From: Bacilli bacterium
Lineage (GTDB): Bacteria; Bacillota_I; Bacilli_A; MAG-NZ
Reading direction: 5' to 3'
Assembly (NCBI GenBank): GCA_018401215.1
Contig: JAGYLA010000001.1
Span: 62,001-126,000 of the forward strand
DNA: 64,000 nucleotides
This document shows positions 27,512 to 40,588 of the stretch, one piece after another (within the stretch, counting starts at the first letter, position 1; each line of letters starts with the position of its first letter). The notes beneath the pieces were generated by a model, which saw only the letters and a list, made by a program, of their open reading frames with translations, did no database searches and was not told the DNA's origin. The translations under genes were made by a program, and so were the position numbers.

Positions 27512-28572
27512 TTGATCGGTTAATTCAGATCAAAGAGCGCTATGAAAAAATTTCTCAGTTATTGATGGATGCTGATGTCGTGAAAGACATGGCACGACTC
27601 AAAGACCTGTCGAAGGAACAACGTAGCTTAGAACCTGTCGTCTTGGCGTATGCTGCGTTTGATAAGGTAGTGAAAGACCTGCAGTCCAACAAAGAGTTAC
27701 TCAAGGACGCTGATCTTGAAATTCGTGAGTTAGCGCAAGCTGAAATTGAGGCACTCGAACCACAAAAAACTGCTTTGGAAGAGCAACTTGAACGATTGCT
27801 CATTCCCAAAGACCCCAACGATGAAAAAGACGTTATTATGGAAATTCGCGGTGCCGCCGGAGGCGATGAAGCGAATATTTTTGCGGGAGATTTGTACCGC
27901 ATGTACGCCAAGTATGGCGAACAAATGGGGTGGAGTTTTCAACTCTTAGATTCAGAAGAATCGACCAATGGCGGATTTTCTCGCTTGGAAGTGATGATTA
28001 GTGGCGATTATGTGTACTCCAATTTGAAGTATGAATCTGGCGCTCACCGCGTCCAGCGTGTCCCAGCGACAGAATCGCAAGGTCGCATTCATACCTCGAC
28101 CGCCACCGTGCTAGTGATGCCAGAAGCCGAAGAAATTGAAATTGATTTGGACATGAATGAAGTGCGAATTGATACCTTTACTTCGAGTGGACCAGGAGGC
28201 CAATCGGTCAACACCACCAAATCGGCAGTTCGGGCAACCCATGTTCCAACGGGGATCATTGCAAGCTGCCAAGATGGAAAGAGCCAACACGAAAACAAAG
28301 CGAGTGCATTGAAAATATTACGAGCCCGCATTTTTGATGCGATGTTGCAAGAACGTCTAGCCAAAGAAGGTGCCGAACGCAAAAGCAAAATTGGCACGGG
28401 CGACCGCAGTGAAAAAATCCGGACGTATAATTATCCGCAAAACCGCGTGACTGATCACCGCATCGGGTTCACGATTCAACAATTAGACCGCATCATGGAA
28501 GGCAGGTTGTTGCCTGTTATTGAAGCGCTTCAAGCGGCCGAACTGGCCGAACAGATGAAGGCGAAGGCATGA
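27508..28572 (+). CDS. prfA: Peptide chain release factor 1
   Basis: 354 residues; overlaps dnaB by ATGA. The codon-reading motif is PAT (186-188), as in RF1, which reads UAA and UAG. The catalytic GGQ lies at 230-232 in SSGPGGQSVNTTKSAVR. Because genes in this window also end in TGA, an RF2 gene should exist elsewhere. prmC, which methylates the GGQ glutamine, follows with a 4-base overlap. Confidence 0.97.
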   Translation: MIDRLIQIKERYEKISQLLMDADVVKDMARLKDLSKEQRSLEPVVLAYAAFDKVVKDLQSNKELLKDADLEIRELAQAEIEALEPQKTALEEQLERLLIPKDPNDEKDVIMEIRGAAGGDEANIFAGDLYRMYAKYGEQMGWSFQLLDSEESTNGGFSRLEVMISGDYVYSNLKYESGAHRVQRVPATESQGRIHTSTATVLVMPEAEEIEIDLDMNEVRIDTFTSSGPGGQSVNTTKSAVRATHVPTGIIASCQDGKSQHENKASALKILRARIFDAMLQERLAKEGAERKSKIGTGDRSEKIRTYNYPQNRVTDHRIGFTIQQLDRIMEGRLLPVIEALQAAELAEQMKAKA

Positions 28573-29405
28573 CGTATGCGCAAGCGCTTCGTCAAGCCAA
28601 AGACCAATTGACTGCTGCCAACAAAGAACTGCGGGTCGCAGAATTGTTATTGCTGCATGTGAGCCAACTTTCTAACGCCGAACTCTATGCGAATCTTCAA
28701 ACACAGATGCCGCAATTGATGATGGAGCAATGGGCTGCGTTGCTTGCTCAACACATTGAATTTGATGTGCCACTCCAACACTTAACTGGTGAAGAGATTT
28801 TTTTTGGGTATTCATTTCGAGTGGGACCTGAAGTATTGATACCTCGGTTTGAAACCGAGGAGCTGGTAGAAAAAGTCTTAGCGCTATATGATGAGCAATT
28901 TGGCTACCCTGTTCATGTGGTTGATTTGGGGACAGGGAGCGGAGCGATTGCGATCAGCTTGGCCAAAGAAGAACTGAGGATGCAAGTCGATGCAGTCGAT
29001 GTGAGTGCTGCTGCACTTGAGGTTGCTAAATATAATGCTGAGCACTTGAACGCATCGATTACGTTTCACCAAGGGTCTTGGTGTGAACCTTTATCAAGAA
29101 CGTATGACATTGTCGTTGCGAATCCACCCTACATCCCAGTCAAGGAATCATTACCCAATGAAATCATTCACTATGAGCCTCACACTGCGTTGTTTGGTGG
29201 AGAGGATGGATTGGATCACCACCGTACGATATATCAATGCATTAAACCACACTTAAATCCCCGCTTTTTGATTGCGGTGGAACATGGGTTTCAACATGCG
29301 CAAGCGGTTCAAACCATGGCCCAAGAAGCCTTTCCATTGGCGCGCGTGTGGAGTGAAAAGGACATGCAGCAAAAAGACCGATTTACGTTTGTCTTACAAA
29401 CATAA
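28569..29405 (+). CDS. prmC: Release factor glutamine methyltransferase
   Basis: 278 residues. The N-terminal helical domain is followed by IPRFETEELV (about 91-100; usually PRPETE), the SAM-binding DLGTGSGAIAISLA (119-132) and the catalytic NPPY (185-188). It methylates the GGQ glutamine of RF1 and RF2. Overlaps prfA by ATGA, matching the substrate-enzyme pairing seen across bacteria. Confidence 0.96.
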   Translation: MTYAQALRQAKDQLTAANKELRVAELLLLHVSQLSNAELYANLQTQMPQLMMEQWAALLAQHIEFDVPLQHLTGEEIFFGYSFRVGPEVLIPRFETEELVEKVLALYDEQFGYPVHVVDLGTGSGAIAISLAKEELRMQVDAVDVSAAALEVAKYNAEHLNASITFHQGSWCEPLSRTYDIVVANPPYIPVKESLPNEIIHYEPHTALFGGEDGLDHHRTIYQCIKPHLNPRFLIAVEHGFQHAQAVQTMAQEAFPLARVWSEKDMQQKDRFTFVLQT

Positions 29406-29407
29406 GT

Positions 29408-29435
29408 TTGAAGTGTATCCTAGTCCACATATGAT
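29408..29435 (+). promoter_or_regulatory. Candidate promoter of upp-atp operon
   Basis: TTGAAG at 29408-29413 and TATGAT at 29430-29435 with a 16-base spacer, between prmC and upp. Confidence 0.55.
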
Positions 29436-29462
29436 AGGATAATTTTAGTGAGGTGGGTAAAA

Positions 29463-30086
29463 ATGAGTAAAGTAGTTGTTGTGGATCATCCGCTGGTTCA
29501 ACATAAAATGAGCATCATTCGAGATTACCGAACGGGCACCAAAGAATTTCGGGAAGCGTTGAATGAAATTAGCGGATTGATTACATATGAAATCTCACGT
29601 AACTTTGAAACCAAAGAAGCAAAAGTAACGACACCAATTGAAGAAACGACCGTAAGGGTATTAACAAAAGATGTTGTCATCGTCCCAATTTTACGTGCGG
29701 GACTTGGGATGGTCGATGGAATTCATACGATGATTCCAACTGCTAAAATTGGGCATGTCGGGTTATACCGTGATGAAACGACATTGCAGCCCGTTGAGTA
29801 TTATGCGAAGTTTCCTGATTTACCACAAGCTACCGTGCTTGTTGTTGACCCCATGTTAGCGACCGGTGGCTCGGCAAGTTTTGCTGTGACAGCGGTCAAA
29901 AAACGAGGAGCCAAAGACATTCGTTACGTTGGCTTGGTCGGTTGTCCGGAAGGCGTTGCCCGCATGCAACAAGACCATCCTGATGTTGATATTTATTTGG
30001 CAGCAATGGATGCCCGATTGAATGAAGTGGGTTACATTGTTCCTGGTCTTGGGGACTGTGGTGACCGTTTGTTTGGCACAAAATAA
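29463..30086 (+). CDS. upp: Uracil phosphoribosyltransferase
   Basis: 207 residues from the ATG at 29463 (ribosome site GAGGTGGG); an in-frame start 15 bases upstream would include the ribosome site. The PRPP loop is VLVVDPMLATGGSA (about 125-138), and the uracil-binding C-terminal YIVPGLGDCGDRLFGT is intact. It converts uracil and PRPP to UMP. It shares a nucleotide with the next start (TAATG), so it leads the ATP synthase operon, an arrangement also found in Bacillus and relatives. Confidence 0.97.
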   Translation: MSKVVVVDHPLVQHKMSIIRDYRTGTKEFREALNEISGLITYEISRNFETKEAKVTTPIEETTVRVLTKDVVIVPILRAGLGMVDGIHTMIPTAKIGHVGLYRDETTLQPVEYYAKFPDLPQATVLVVDPMLATGGSASFAVTAVKKRGAKDIRYVGLVGCPEGVARMQQDHPDVDIYLAAMDARLNEVGYIVPGLGDCGDRLFGTK

Positions 30087-30301
30087 TGAAAAAATTTAAC
30101 AAAGGACTTCGAATGTATGCACTGGTGACCCAGTTCTTACTACAAACATTTGCTTTGGTGGTGCTTGGATTATGGGCAGGTGCACGGTTGGATGAAGCGG
30201 TCAATCCGGGGTCTAGCTTATATAGTTCCTTGTTTGGGATCTTGGGTATCTTTTTGGGACTTGGGTTGTTTATCGTCTTTGTCATTCGGACGAATCGATG
30301 A
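30086..30301 (+). CDS. AtpZ-like small F-ATPase-associated membrane protein
   Basis: 71 residues with two membrane spans (about 12-30 and 42-65) joined by a short loop with NPGSS. This is the size and shape of the AtpZ family (F0F1-ATPase accessory subunit), which co-occurs with AtpI at the head of atp operons and has been linked with Mg2+/Ca2+ transport. One-base overlap with upp and 4-base overlap with atpI. Confidence 0.75.
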   Translation: MKKFNKGLRMYALVTQFLLQTFALVVLGLWAGARLDEAVNPGSSLYSSLFGILGIFLGLGLFIVFVIRTNR

Positions 30302-30662
30302 ATCAAGCGGTATATTCTAAAGTTGCGATTGGTGTCTGGGGCATTAGCTTTGTCGCCGTTCCCTTGCTTTGGGTCTTGTTTGGCGCATCCTATGCGCAAA
30401 GCTATTTGCTTGGTGCGGCAACGTCAATGTTGAATTTATCACTATTGATCAAATCCAGTCGACGTGCGCTTGAGCGTCCCGAAGGGAGCCGACAAGGATA
30501 TATTATGTCGCAACAAGTGCTTCGTATGGGGCTTTATTTTGCGGTATTGATCGCAGCATTCTTTATTGGAACCGATCCGCTTGGGTATCTAGCCTTGTTA
30601 TTTGGTTTATTAAGTGTGAAAATAGTTTTGGTATTGTATACTTTATCTAAGGGTGGGAATCT

Positions 30663-30666
<4 letters not shown>
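30298..30666 (+). CDS. atpI: ATP synthase protein I
   Basis: 122 residues with four spans (about 7-24, 27-45, 72-90 and 93-115), the arrangement of AtpI, which helps assemble the c ring. Placed between the AtpZ-like gene and atpB, overlapping both by ATGA. Sequence conservation in this family is low, so the call leans on context. Confidence 0.8.
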
Positions 30667-31584
<918 letters not shown>

Positions 31585-31606
31585 GCGTTGTTGAAGGAGG
31601 ATCCGC

Positions 31607-32146
31607 ATGGATCGCATAAGCGAATTTACTTCAACAATCGGTGAATTACTCGAACAAAGTCTAGGAATTGATACTGGACAAATCTTGTTGCAATGGATTG
31701 CAACGTTTATATTGTTTGGGGTGGTTTTTCGGTACTTATGGAAACCATTAACCACATTACTCGAAGACCGACAAGCGATCGTTGAGGGTGATTTATTACG
31801 AGCGCAAGAACTGAGTTCAAACGCTGAAAAAATCAAATCCGAAATTGATGTTCAACTGACACAAGCACGACAAGACGCCAAAGCGATGCTCGAAGCAGCG
31901 CGCACTCGTTCCTTGTCTGAGCGCGAACAATTGATTGCTGACACAGAAACGGAGTTAGCACGATTGCGTGCCAAAGCAGAAGCAGAGCTTGGTCAAGATG
32001 TTGAAAAAGCAAGGGAAGAATTAAAAGGGGAAGTCGTTGAGATTGCCTTTTTGGTGGCGGAAAAGATATTACAACAACAAGTAGATCGCAACCAAGATGT
32101 TGACATAAAGAGCGTATTGAAGCAGGTAAATCATGACAAGTCATGA
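31607..32146 (+). CDS. atpF: ATP synthase F0 subunit b
   Basis: 179 residues. One N-terminal span (about 28-45: WIATFILFGVVFRYLW) leads into a long charged helix rich in Ala/Glu/Arg that forms the peripheral stalk. Ribosome site GAAGGAGGA. The 3' end overlaps atpH by 14 bases. Confidence 0.95.
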   Translation: MDRISEFTSTIGELLEQSLGIDTGQILLQWIATFILFGVVFRYLWKPLTTLLEDRQAIVEGDLLRAQELSSNAEKIKSEIDVQLTQARQDAKAMLEAARTRSLSEREQLIADTETELARLRAKAEAELGQDVEKAREELKGEVVEIAFLVAEKILQQQVDRNQDVDIKSVLKQVNHDKS

Positions 32147-32660
32147 GTATGCACTCGCACTCTTTCAAAGTTGCAGTAAAGCTGAGCGAGCTGTTGTCGT
32201 TGATTGGTTTCACCTCATCGAAGATATTGTTGAACAAACACCGGAGTATTTGCGGTTGATGACAAGTCCCAATATCACCGATGAGGTGAAAAAGACGCTT
32301 CTTGCTGAAGTGTTTTCCGACGCACCGGAATCGTTCTTGTATTTCTTGTATGTGTTAGTCGATCAAGACCGCTTTGCTGTGTTGATGGACATCGCTGAAG
32401 TGTATCAACAGTATATTTATGACGAAGATGGCATTATGGTCGTTGATGTCATAAGTGCACAACCATTATCGAGTGACAAGCAAGTTGAATTAACGAGTTC
32501 ATTAGAAAGTAAATTTAACAAACAAATTATTTTGATTGAGAGAGTTCAACCGACAGTCATCGGTGGAATTCGACTAGAGTTCCAAGGAAAGGTCATCGAC
32601 CAATCCATCTATAATCAAGTGCAGCGTCTTCATCAATCGATTAGCAGAAAGGTGTCTTAA
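32133..32660 (+). CDS. atpH: ATP synthase F1 subunit delta
   Basis: 175 residues. The family motif near the C terminus, [17 protein letters not shown] (about 149-165), is clear. Delta joins the b stalk to the F1 head. Starts inside atpF and ends 2 bases before atpA. Confidence 0.94.
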   Translation: MTSHEYALALFQSCSKAERAVVVDWFHLIEDIVEQTPEYLRLMTSPNITDEVKKTLLAEVFSDAPESFLYFLYVLVDQDRFAVLMDIAEVYQQYIYDEDGIMVVDVISAQPLSSDKQVELTSSLESKFNKQIILIERVQPTVIGGIRLEFQGKVIDQSIYNQVQRLHQSISRKVS

Positions 32661-32662
32661 TC

Positions 32663-34171
32663 ATGGCAAAACTTCGTTCAAGTGAAATAGCAGGACTGAT
32701 TAAACAACAAATCGAGTCCTACAAAAGTGAATTAAAGACCGATTCGGTCGGTACCGTCATCCGAGTTGGTGATGGGATTGCGATTGTCCATGGACTCGAT
32801 GATGCGATGTCAGGAGAGTTATTGGATTTTGGGTCGGATATTTACGGGATGGTTCTCAACCTCGAACAAGACCAAGTTGGGGTCATTATTTTGTCGCAAA
32901 CCACCACAATCAAAGAAGGTGACACGGTGACGTGTACTGGATTGATTTTGGAAGTGCCCGTGGGGGAAGAGTTGTTGGGTCGTGTCGTCAATAGTTTAGG
33001 GATTGCGATCGATGGTAAACCAGCGATTGTTGCGAAGAAAACCCGAGCGGTTGAGCAAAAAGCAAGTGGTGTCATGGCGCGTCAAAGTGTCTCTGAACCG
33101 ATGCAGACCGGAATCAAAGTGCTTGATGCACTTGTGCCGATTGGCCGTGGTCAACGAGAGTTGATCATTGGTGACCGTCAAACCGGAAAAACATCAATTG
33201 CAATCGATACGATCATGAATCAAAAAGACCAAGACGTGATTTGTATTTATGTCGCGATTGGGCAAAAGGAATCGACCGTACGTAACGTTGTTGAAGTGTT
33301 AGAAGAAGCCGGAGCCATGCCGTATACGATTGTTATTTCGGCATCAAGTTCCTTGCCTGCTCCAATGCTATATTTGGCACCATACGCTGGTGTCACGATG
33401 GCTGAAGAATTTATGTATTCGGGGAAACATGTATTAATTATTTATGATGATTTGAGTAAACACGCGGTTGCATACCGTGAGTTGTCGCTCTTGTTACGTC
33501 GTCCGCCAGGACGCGAAGCGTTTCCTGGGGATGTCTTTTACTTGCATTCACGCTTGTTAGAACGGGCAAGTAAACTAAGTGATGAATTTGGTGGTGGTAG
33601 CATTACTGCCTTACCAATCATTGAAACCAAAGAAGGCGATATTAGTGCCTACATCCCAACCAACGTCATTTCGATTACGGATGGACAAATCTTCTTACAA
33701 ACAAACTTGTTCTATTCCGGAATTCGACCTGCGATTGACGCTGGAAACTCGGTGTCTCGCGTTGGGGGAGCAGCACAAACCAAAGCGATTAAAAAAGTAT
33801 CGGGAACGCTGCGTTTGAACTTAGCAAGTTACCGAGAACTAGAAGCCTTTACGCAATTTGGTTCGGATTTGGATGAATCGACGAAGACGACGCTAGAGCG
33901 TGGTCGACGTACGGTTGAAATCTTGAAACAAGGACTCCATGAAAACTTAACGGTGGGACAAATGACCTTTGCGCTTGCGAGTTTGAAGGATGGGTTCTTG
34001 GATGACGTAAAGATTGAAGATGTTCGTCGTTATGAGAGTGAGTTGTATTCGTTCTTAGAAACCGACAAGTCAGCAAAAGCATTAAAGGATTCCATTAATC
34101 AAACAGGCAAATATCCTGCCGAGGAAGACGTCAAAGACGTGTTAACACGCTTTAGTCGTCAGTTTGCGTAG
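32663..34171 (+). CDS. atpA: ATP synthase F1 subunit alpha
   Basis: 502 residues, standard length. Walker A is GDRQTGKT (170-177), and the family signature [13 protein letters not shown] lies near 356-368. It forms the non-catalytic nucleotide sites of the alpha3beta3 ring. Ribosome site GAAAGGTG upstream. Confidence 0.98.
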   Translation: MAKLRSSEIAGLIKQQIESYKSELKTDSVGTVIRVGDGIAIVHGLDDAMSGELLDFGSDIYGMVLNLEQDQVGVIILSQTTTIKEGDTVTCTGLILEVPVGEELLGRVVNSLGIAIDGKPAIVAKKTRAVEQKASGVMARQSVSEPMQTGIKVLDALVPIGRGQRELIIGDRQTGKTSIAIDTIMNQKDQDVICIYVAIGQKESTVRNVVEVLEEAGAMPYTIVISASSSLPAPMLYLAPYAGVTMAEEFMYSGKHVLIIYDDLSKHAVAYRELSLLLRRPPGREAFPGDVFYLHSRLLERASKLSDEFGGGSITALPIIETKEGDISAYIPTNVISITDGQIFLQTNLFYSGIRPAIDAGNSVSRVGGAAQTKAIKKVSGTLRLNLASYRELEAFTQFGSDLDESTKTTLERGRRTVEILKQGLHENLTVGQMTFALASLKDGFLDDVKIEDVRRYESELYSFLETDKSAKALKDSINQTGKYPAEEDVKDVLTRFSRQFA

Positions 34172-34180
34172 GAGACTTGT

Positions 34181-36840
<2,660 letters not shown>

Positions 36841-36842
<2 letters not shown>

Positions 36843-36866
36843 ACGGTCCCTTGAGGACCGTTTTTA
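36841..36866 (+). terminator. Terminator of the atp operon
   Basis: AAACGGTCC pairs with GGACCGTTT around a 5-base loop, with a T-rich tail; the left arm overlaps the atpC stop codon. Confidence 0.9.
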
Positions 36867-36882
36867 TTTTCGCTCATAGAAG

Positions 36883-36891
36883 TGCTATAAT
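36883..36891 (+). promoter_or_regulatory. Extended -10 promoter of the acyltransferase gene
   Basis: TG-C-TATAAT at 36883-36891, 17 bases before the start codon. Confidence 0.65.
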
Positions 36892-36908
36892 AGCCATAAT
36901 GTGGGGTC

Positions 36909-38054
36909 ATGATGAAGAAGAACTTGGCAGACCGATTTTCTGATGTGATGTTGCGTGTTGTTCGTCCGATTGGACATGTTTGGATGCGCATCGATGCAAA
37001 AAAGAAGATCACATCAACGGTTGATTTTCGTCGCAAAGACCCTTTTGTCTTGGTCGCTAATCATACGTATTTGTTTGATGTGATTCAACTGGGGTTATTG
37101 TTTCATCGAACCCCTGCCGCTGTGTCGCAAGAGTTTTTGCTTAGTACAAAAGGGATTCGTTGGGCACTCAAACACATCACCAAAGTCATCCCCAAATCCA
37201 AAGGTGTTGCTGACGTAAGAACGATTCGTCAAATCTTGACGGTTGTTAAAAAAGGATACCCCATTTTGTTGATGCCAGAAGGGGATTCCACTTATTTTGG
37301 CAACACCGGGATGCTCGAACCTGCAACGTCCAAATTGATCAAGAAATTGGGGATTGATGTTGTGTACGTCAAGGTCAAGGGTGGATATTTATCCAAACCA
37401 CGCTGGGCAAAGAGTCGTCGTCGCGGTCGCTATGTTGAAATGCATGTGGATACCTTGTTTACCAAAGACCAGTTGACAACGCTGAGTGTCGACCAAATCG
37501 CTACACAATTGGATGCCGCACTTGCACATGATGATTATCAATGGCAAACGCAAGCCATGCATTTGTATCAAGGAGAACGACTCGCTGAAGGGTTTGAAAA
37601 TGTGATTTATCGTTGTCCCGTCTGTGGGGCCTTCCATTCGTTTGATGTCTCAGGTAATGCAATTCATTGCCGGGAATGCAAGACCGATGCAACCGTGAGT
37701 GAGTATGGTTTTATTGAAGGATTTTCCGTGCGCACGATGCATGAACTGGATGCGCTACAACGACCCTTTACTCACGAGTTGAAACAACAAACATTTCAAA
37801 GCAATGCCACTCTTCAATTTGTCGATCATACTGTGCATCAACGAACCAAAGGAATTGCGGTTCAAGTTGCGTATCAAGCAGGAGAACTTCATATCAAACA
37901 CAAGACAGTGCAGACCATTCCAGTGACTGACATGGTTAACCCTGTGTTAACAATGCGACGAAATTTAACCTTTGAGTACCAAGATAGAGTATATTTAATA
38001 CAACTTGAACGCTTCGCAATGAGTTTCTTGCGTGCTGTCCAAGAAAAATATTAG
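36909..38054 (+). CDS. PlsC-type acyltransferase with C-terminal zinc ribbon
   Basis: 381 residues. The N-terminal 200 residues carry the glycerolipid acyltransferase motifs: HTYLFD (His52 to Asp57, the H-x4-D catalytic pair) and PEGDST (123-128). A four-cysteine zinc ribbon (CPVC at 235-238 and CREC at 253-256) follows and then a domain of about 120 residues with no motif that I recognise. The likely reaction is 1-acyl-glycerol-3-phosphate acylation in phospholipid synthesis at the membrane face; the zinc ribbon and tail are additions to the basic PlsC. Start could be the ATG at 36909 or 36912. The gene is one base from the GltS-like gene. Confidence 0.8.
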   Translation: MMKKNLADRFSDVMLRVVRPIGHVWMRIDAKKKITSTVDFRRKDPFVLVANHTYLFDVIQLGLLFHRTPAAVSQEFLLSTKGIRWALKHITKVIPKSKGVADVRTIRQILTVVKKGYPILLMPEGDSTYFGNTGMLEPATSKLIKKLGIDVVYVKVKGGYLSKPRWAKSRRRGRYVEMHVDTLFTKDQLTTLSVDQIATQLDAALAHDDYQWQTQAMHLYQGERLAEGFENVIYRCPVCGAFHSFDVSGNAIHCRECKTDATVSEYGFIEGFSVRTMHELDALQRPFTHELKQQTFQSNATLQFVDHTVHQRTKGIAVQVAYQAGELHIKHKTVQTIPVTDMVNPVLTMRRNLTFEYQDRVYLIQLERFAMSFLRAVQEKY

Positions 38055-39425
38055 GTGAAGATGATGTTAGATTTCTTGTCGGAGTATTTACCAGATTATA
38101 GTGGGATTGTTCATTTTATTATTATTGCTGGCTTGCTTGTAGTTGCGAAATTGATGAAAGAACGGATCCCGTTCTTAAACCGGATTATCGTTCCATCTGC
38201 GTTACTCGCAGGTGGACTTGGATGGCTGCTTTCTGAACAAGCACTCGGGTTGATTACATATGACACTCGCTTATTAGAAATTATTATTTATAATTCGATT
38301 GGATTAGGATTCATTGCGCTAGCTTTACGCACCAATGACAAAGGCTCATTCAAGCCGTTTGTGACTGGCGCTATTATCGCAAGCGGATATTTGTTTCAAG
38401 CGTTTGTGGGATCATTGGTTGTGGTGTTGTTGTTTTCTGAGCTATTTTTAGGCACTGGGTTTTTGATTTCTTTGGGGTTCTCTCAAGGACCTTCGTTGGC
38501 GTTTAACATCGGTCTTGGGTGGGAAAACCAAGGACTGGTTCCACTTGGGAGTGGATTAGGAATTGCGATTGCCTCGATTGGCTTTTTGTGGGGTGGGTTG
38601 GTTGGAGTCATCGTCAACAACCTTTATGCAAGAAAACACAATTTGCCACTTCTAAAAGTCGAAGAAAAAGTGATTGCTTCGCAAGTTGATGTCGATACGC
38701 ATTCCAAAATCACGATTTTTGACATGTTAACAACAAACATTGTGTTGGTGTTATTGATTTACGGAGTGGTTGTCTTGGTGTTGGCATTTACGCAACGTTT
38801 CCTCGCGCCACTTGGTGGTCTTGCAGGCACATTAGCCAATCTTGTTTATGGGTTGAACTTCTTGATTGGAATCATGGCTGCGTTTGGATTCAAGCGTCTG
38901 CAACGATTCATTAACGACAAGGGTGTGAATGTCTTATTTGTCACCAACAATTACTTGCTGCAATCGATTTCTAGCTTTTTATTCAATGTGTTGATTACCG
39001 CAAGTGTATTGATCATCTCAACTTCCAGTGTAAGAGAATACTTTTGGTTTATTGTGATTGGAACGACACTTGCTGGTGTGTTGACATTAGGCTACTTTAA
39101 AGTACTTGCTTATTGGCAATTTGATGAACACCAACATGAATACATGATTGGATTTTATGGAAATAACACGGGGGTTATTTCGACTGGAATTGCGCTTGTC
39201 AAAATGATTGACCCCGAATTAAAAACCCCCGTGGTCCAGGGACTCGTTGTTGGTTCGGGGACAGCGTTGTTCTTTGCGATTCCACTCTTTGGTATTTTAG
39301 TGATTCCCGAAGCCTTTGTAGACCAAGGATTCATTGGGGTTGTTTATACCTTTGCTGCTCTTGTTATTTATTGGCTAGTTTTGATGACGTTCTTGTTTGT
39401 TGCGAAGCGACGGGGTGCTGCATGA
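38055..39425 (+). CDS. GltS-like sodium/glutamate symporter
   Basis: 456 residues, about 11-12 spans arranged as two inverted halves. GFSQGPSLAFNIGLGW (about 137-152) and GFYGNNTGVISTGIALVKMI (about 367-386), followed by DPELKTP, correspond to the two reentrant-loop regions of the GltS (ESS) family. Members exchange Na+ with glutamate. Substrate in this case is inferred only. The start follows the acyltransferase stop with a GTGAAG ribosome site. It overlaps the next small gene by 4 bases. Confidence 0.82.
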   Translation: MKMMLDFLSEYLPDYSGIVHFIIIAGLLVVAKLMKERIPFLNRIIVPSALLAGGLGWLLSEQALGLITYDTRLLEIIIYNSIGLGFIALALRTNDKGSFKPFVTGAIIASGYLFQAFVGSLVVVLLFSELFLGTGFLISLGFSQGPSLAFNIGLGWENQGLVPLGSGLGIAIASIGFLWGGLVGVIVNNLYARKHNLPLLKVEEKVIASQVDVDTHSKITIFDMLTTNIVLVLLIYGVVVLVLAFTQRFLAPLGGLAGTLANLVYGLNFLIGIMAAFGFKRLQRFINDKGVNVLFVTNNYLLQSISSFLFNVLITASVLIISTSSVREYFWFIVIGTTLAGVLTLGYFKVLAYWQFDEHQHEYMIGFYGNNTGVISTGIALVKMIDPELKTPVVQGLVVGSGTALFFAIPLFGILVIPEAFVDQGFIGVVYTFAALVIYWLVLMTFLFVAKRRGAA

Positions 39426-39637
39426 GTTTGAGTGATTATGTTTTGTTGTATCAATTCGCCGTCTTTGTGTTGATGATTCCCTTCACCTTTAAGATGCTCG
39501 AAGCACTAAATGCCGATACGTTATTCAAGCGAAGTGCACTGTGGCAAAAACAATCATTTTATTTGATCATGACTGTCGTCATTGCCTTTTTATTCAGTGA
39601 AGCTGTCATTTTATTGCTGGAAGTATTTATTCGATAA
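39422..39637 (+). CDS. DUF1146 small membrane protein (YwzB-like)
   Basis: 71 residues from the ATG at 39422, which overlaps the preceding stop as ATGA; an upstream in-frame start would sit within the GltS-like gene. Two spans (about 7-22 and 46-66) flank the polar stretch LEALNADTLFKRSALWQKQS. This resembles DUF1146 proteins such as Bacillus YwzB, which lies just after the atp operon. Its role is not known. A terminator follows. Confidence 0.7.
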   Translation: MSLSDYVLLYQFAVFVLMIPFTFKMLEALNADTLFKRSALWQKQSFYLIMTVVIAFLFSEAVILLLEVFIR

Positions 39638-39660
39638 GACCTCTTGAGAGGTCTTTTTTA
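39636..39660 (+). terminator. Terminator after the DUF1146 gene
   Basis: AAGACCTC (39636-39643) pairs with GAGGTCTT (39648-39655), loop TTGA, then a T run. Confidence 0.9.
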
Positions 39661-39679
39661 TTGTAACTTATGTTACAAT
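39661..39679 (+). promoter_or_regulatory. degV promoter with overlapping palindrome
   Basis: TTGTAAC (39661-39667) and GTTACAA (39672-39678) form a perfect inverted repeat that overlaps an extended -10 hexamer (TG-T-TACAAT, 39671-39679). A repressor could bind here, but none is identified. Confidence 0.5.
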
Positions 39680-39707
39680 ATACAAAAATGAATGGAGCAT
39701 TGATATT

Positions 39708-40559
39708 GTGAAAATAGGGATTCTAACCGACTCCACCGCAAACCTTCAACAAATTCCATATGCGAGTGAACGAATCAAAGTCATTGATTTTTCAGTGATT
39801 ATTTCTGGAACAAGTTTCAAAGCATCGACCTTAAGTACTGATGAGTTTTATCAACGCATGGCGAATGCTGAGAAGATTCCGACCACGTCGCAAGGAACAG
39901 TGATGGATGTTGTTACATTATTGGAAGAGTTCAAAGCCGAAGGGTGTAGTGATGTCATCGTCATGACGATTTCTTCTAAATTAAGCGGTTCGTACCAAAA
40001 CATCGCGAGTGCTGCGGCAGAAGTCGATGGACTTGTTGTCCATTTACCAGATACGTTAACAACTGAAATCATGCTTGGCACCGCGGTGATGTATGTTGAT
40101 GAATTGATCATTCAAGGGCAAGATGTATCGACTATTTTAACCCAACTAGAGCCTTTTTTGCTTGCCGATGGTGCTTTCTTTTATGTTGATTCGCTGAAGC
40201 ATTTGGTCAAAGGGGGCCGCATCTCTGGCGCGTCTGGGATGGTCGGTGAAGCTCTAAAGATCAAACCCATTCTTGAGTTAACCAAAGAAGGGACAATTGA
40301 ACTCAAAGAAAAAAAACGAACCAAAACCAAAGCCGTGAATCATTTGCTCGCGCTGGTTCAAGACCAAGTCAAAGATACCCCGCATACGTTGTTTTTATTG
40401 TATTCAGATAATCATGCGGAAGTTGCAGCCTATGAATCGATGTTTCCACTGGATGCGTTCCGCAAAGCACGATACTTGTCGCCATTGACCCCGGTCGTTG
40501 GGGCCCATACAGGACCTGGTGTGATTGGGATTGGTTGGCGGCTACATGAAAGAGCGTAA
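39708..40559 (+). CDS. DegV-family fatty-acid-binding protein
   Basis: 283 residues with a GTG start at 39708 behind GGAG. The DegV motifs are present: TDSTANL (7-13), PTTSQ (about 58-62), SSKLSGSYQN (about 88-97) and GRISG (about 170-174). DegV/FakB proteins present a fatty acid to the FakA kinase for phospholipid synthesis. No fakA is in the window. The terminator hairpin includes its stop codon. Confidence 0.92.
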   Translation: MKIGILTDSTANLQQIPYASERIKVIDFSVIISGTSFKASTLSTDEFYQRMANAEKIPTTSQGTVMDVVTLLEEFKAEGCSDVIVMTISSKLSGSYQNIASAAAEVDGLVVHLPDTLTTEIMLGTAVMYVDELIIQGQDVSTILTQLEPFLLADGAFFYVDSLKHLVKGGRISGASGMVGEALKIKPILELTKEGTIELKEKKRTKTKAVNHLLALVQDQVKDTPHTLFLLYSDNHAEVAAYESMFPLDAFRKARYLSPLTPVVGAHTGPGVIGIGWRLHERA

Positions 40560-40569
40560 GCTCTTTTTT
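40549..40569 (+). terminator. Terminator of degV
   Basis: AAAGAGC pairs with GCTCTTT around GTAA, with a T run; the stop codon lies in the loop. Confidence 0.85.
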
Positions 40570-40573
40570 CTTA

Positions 40574-40582
40574 TGGTATAAT
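40574..40582 (+). promoter_or_regulatory. Extended -10 promoter of cca, likely leaderless
   Basis: TG-G-TATAAT at 40574-40582. The cca ATG at 40589 falls 7 bases after the end of the -10, exactly where transcription should start. Confidence 0.75.
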
Positions 40583-40588
40583 CGGTCT

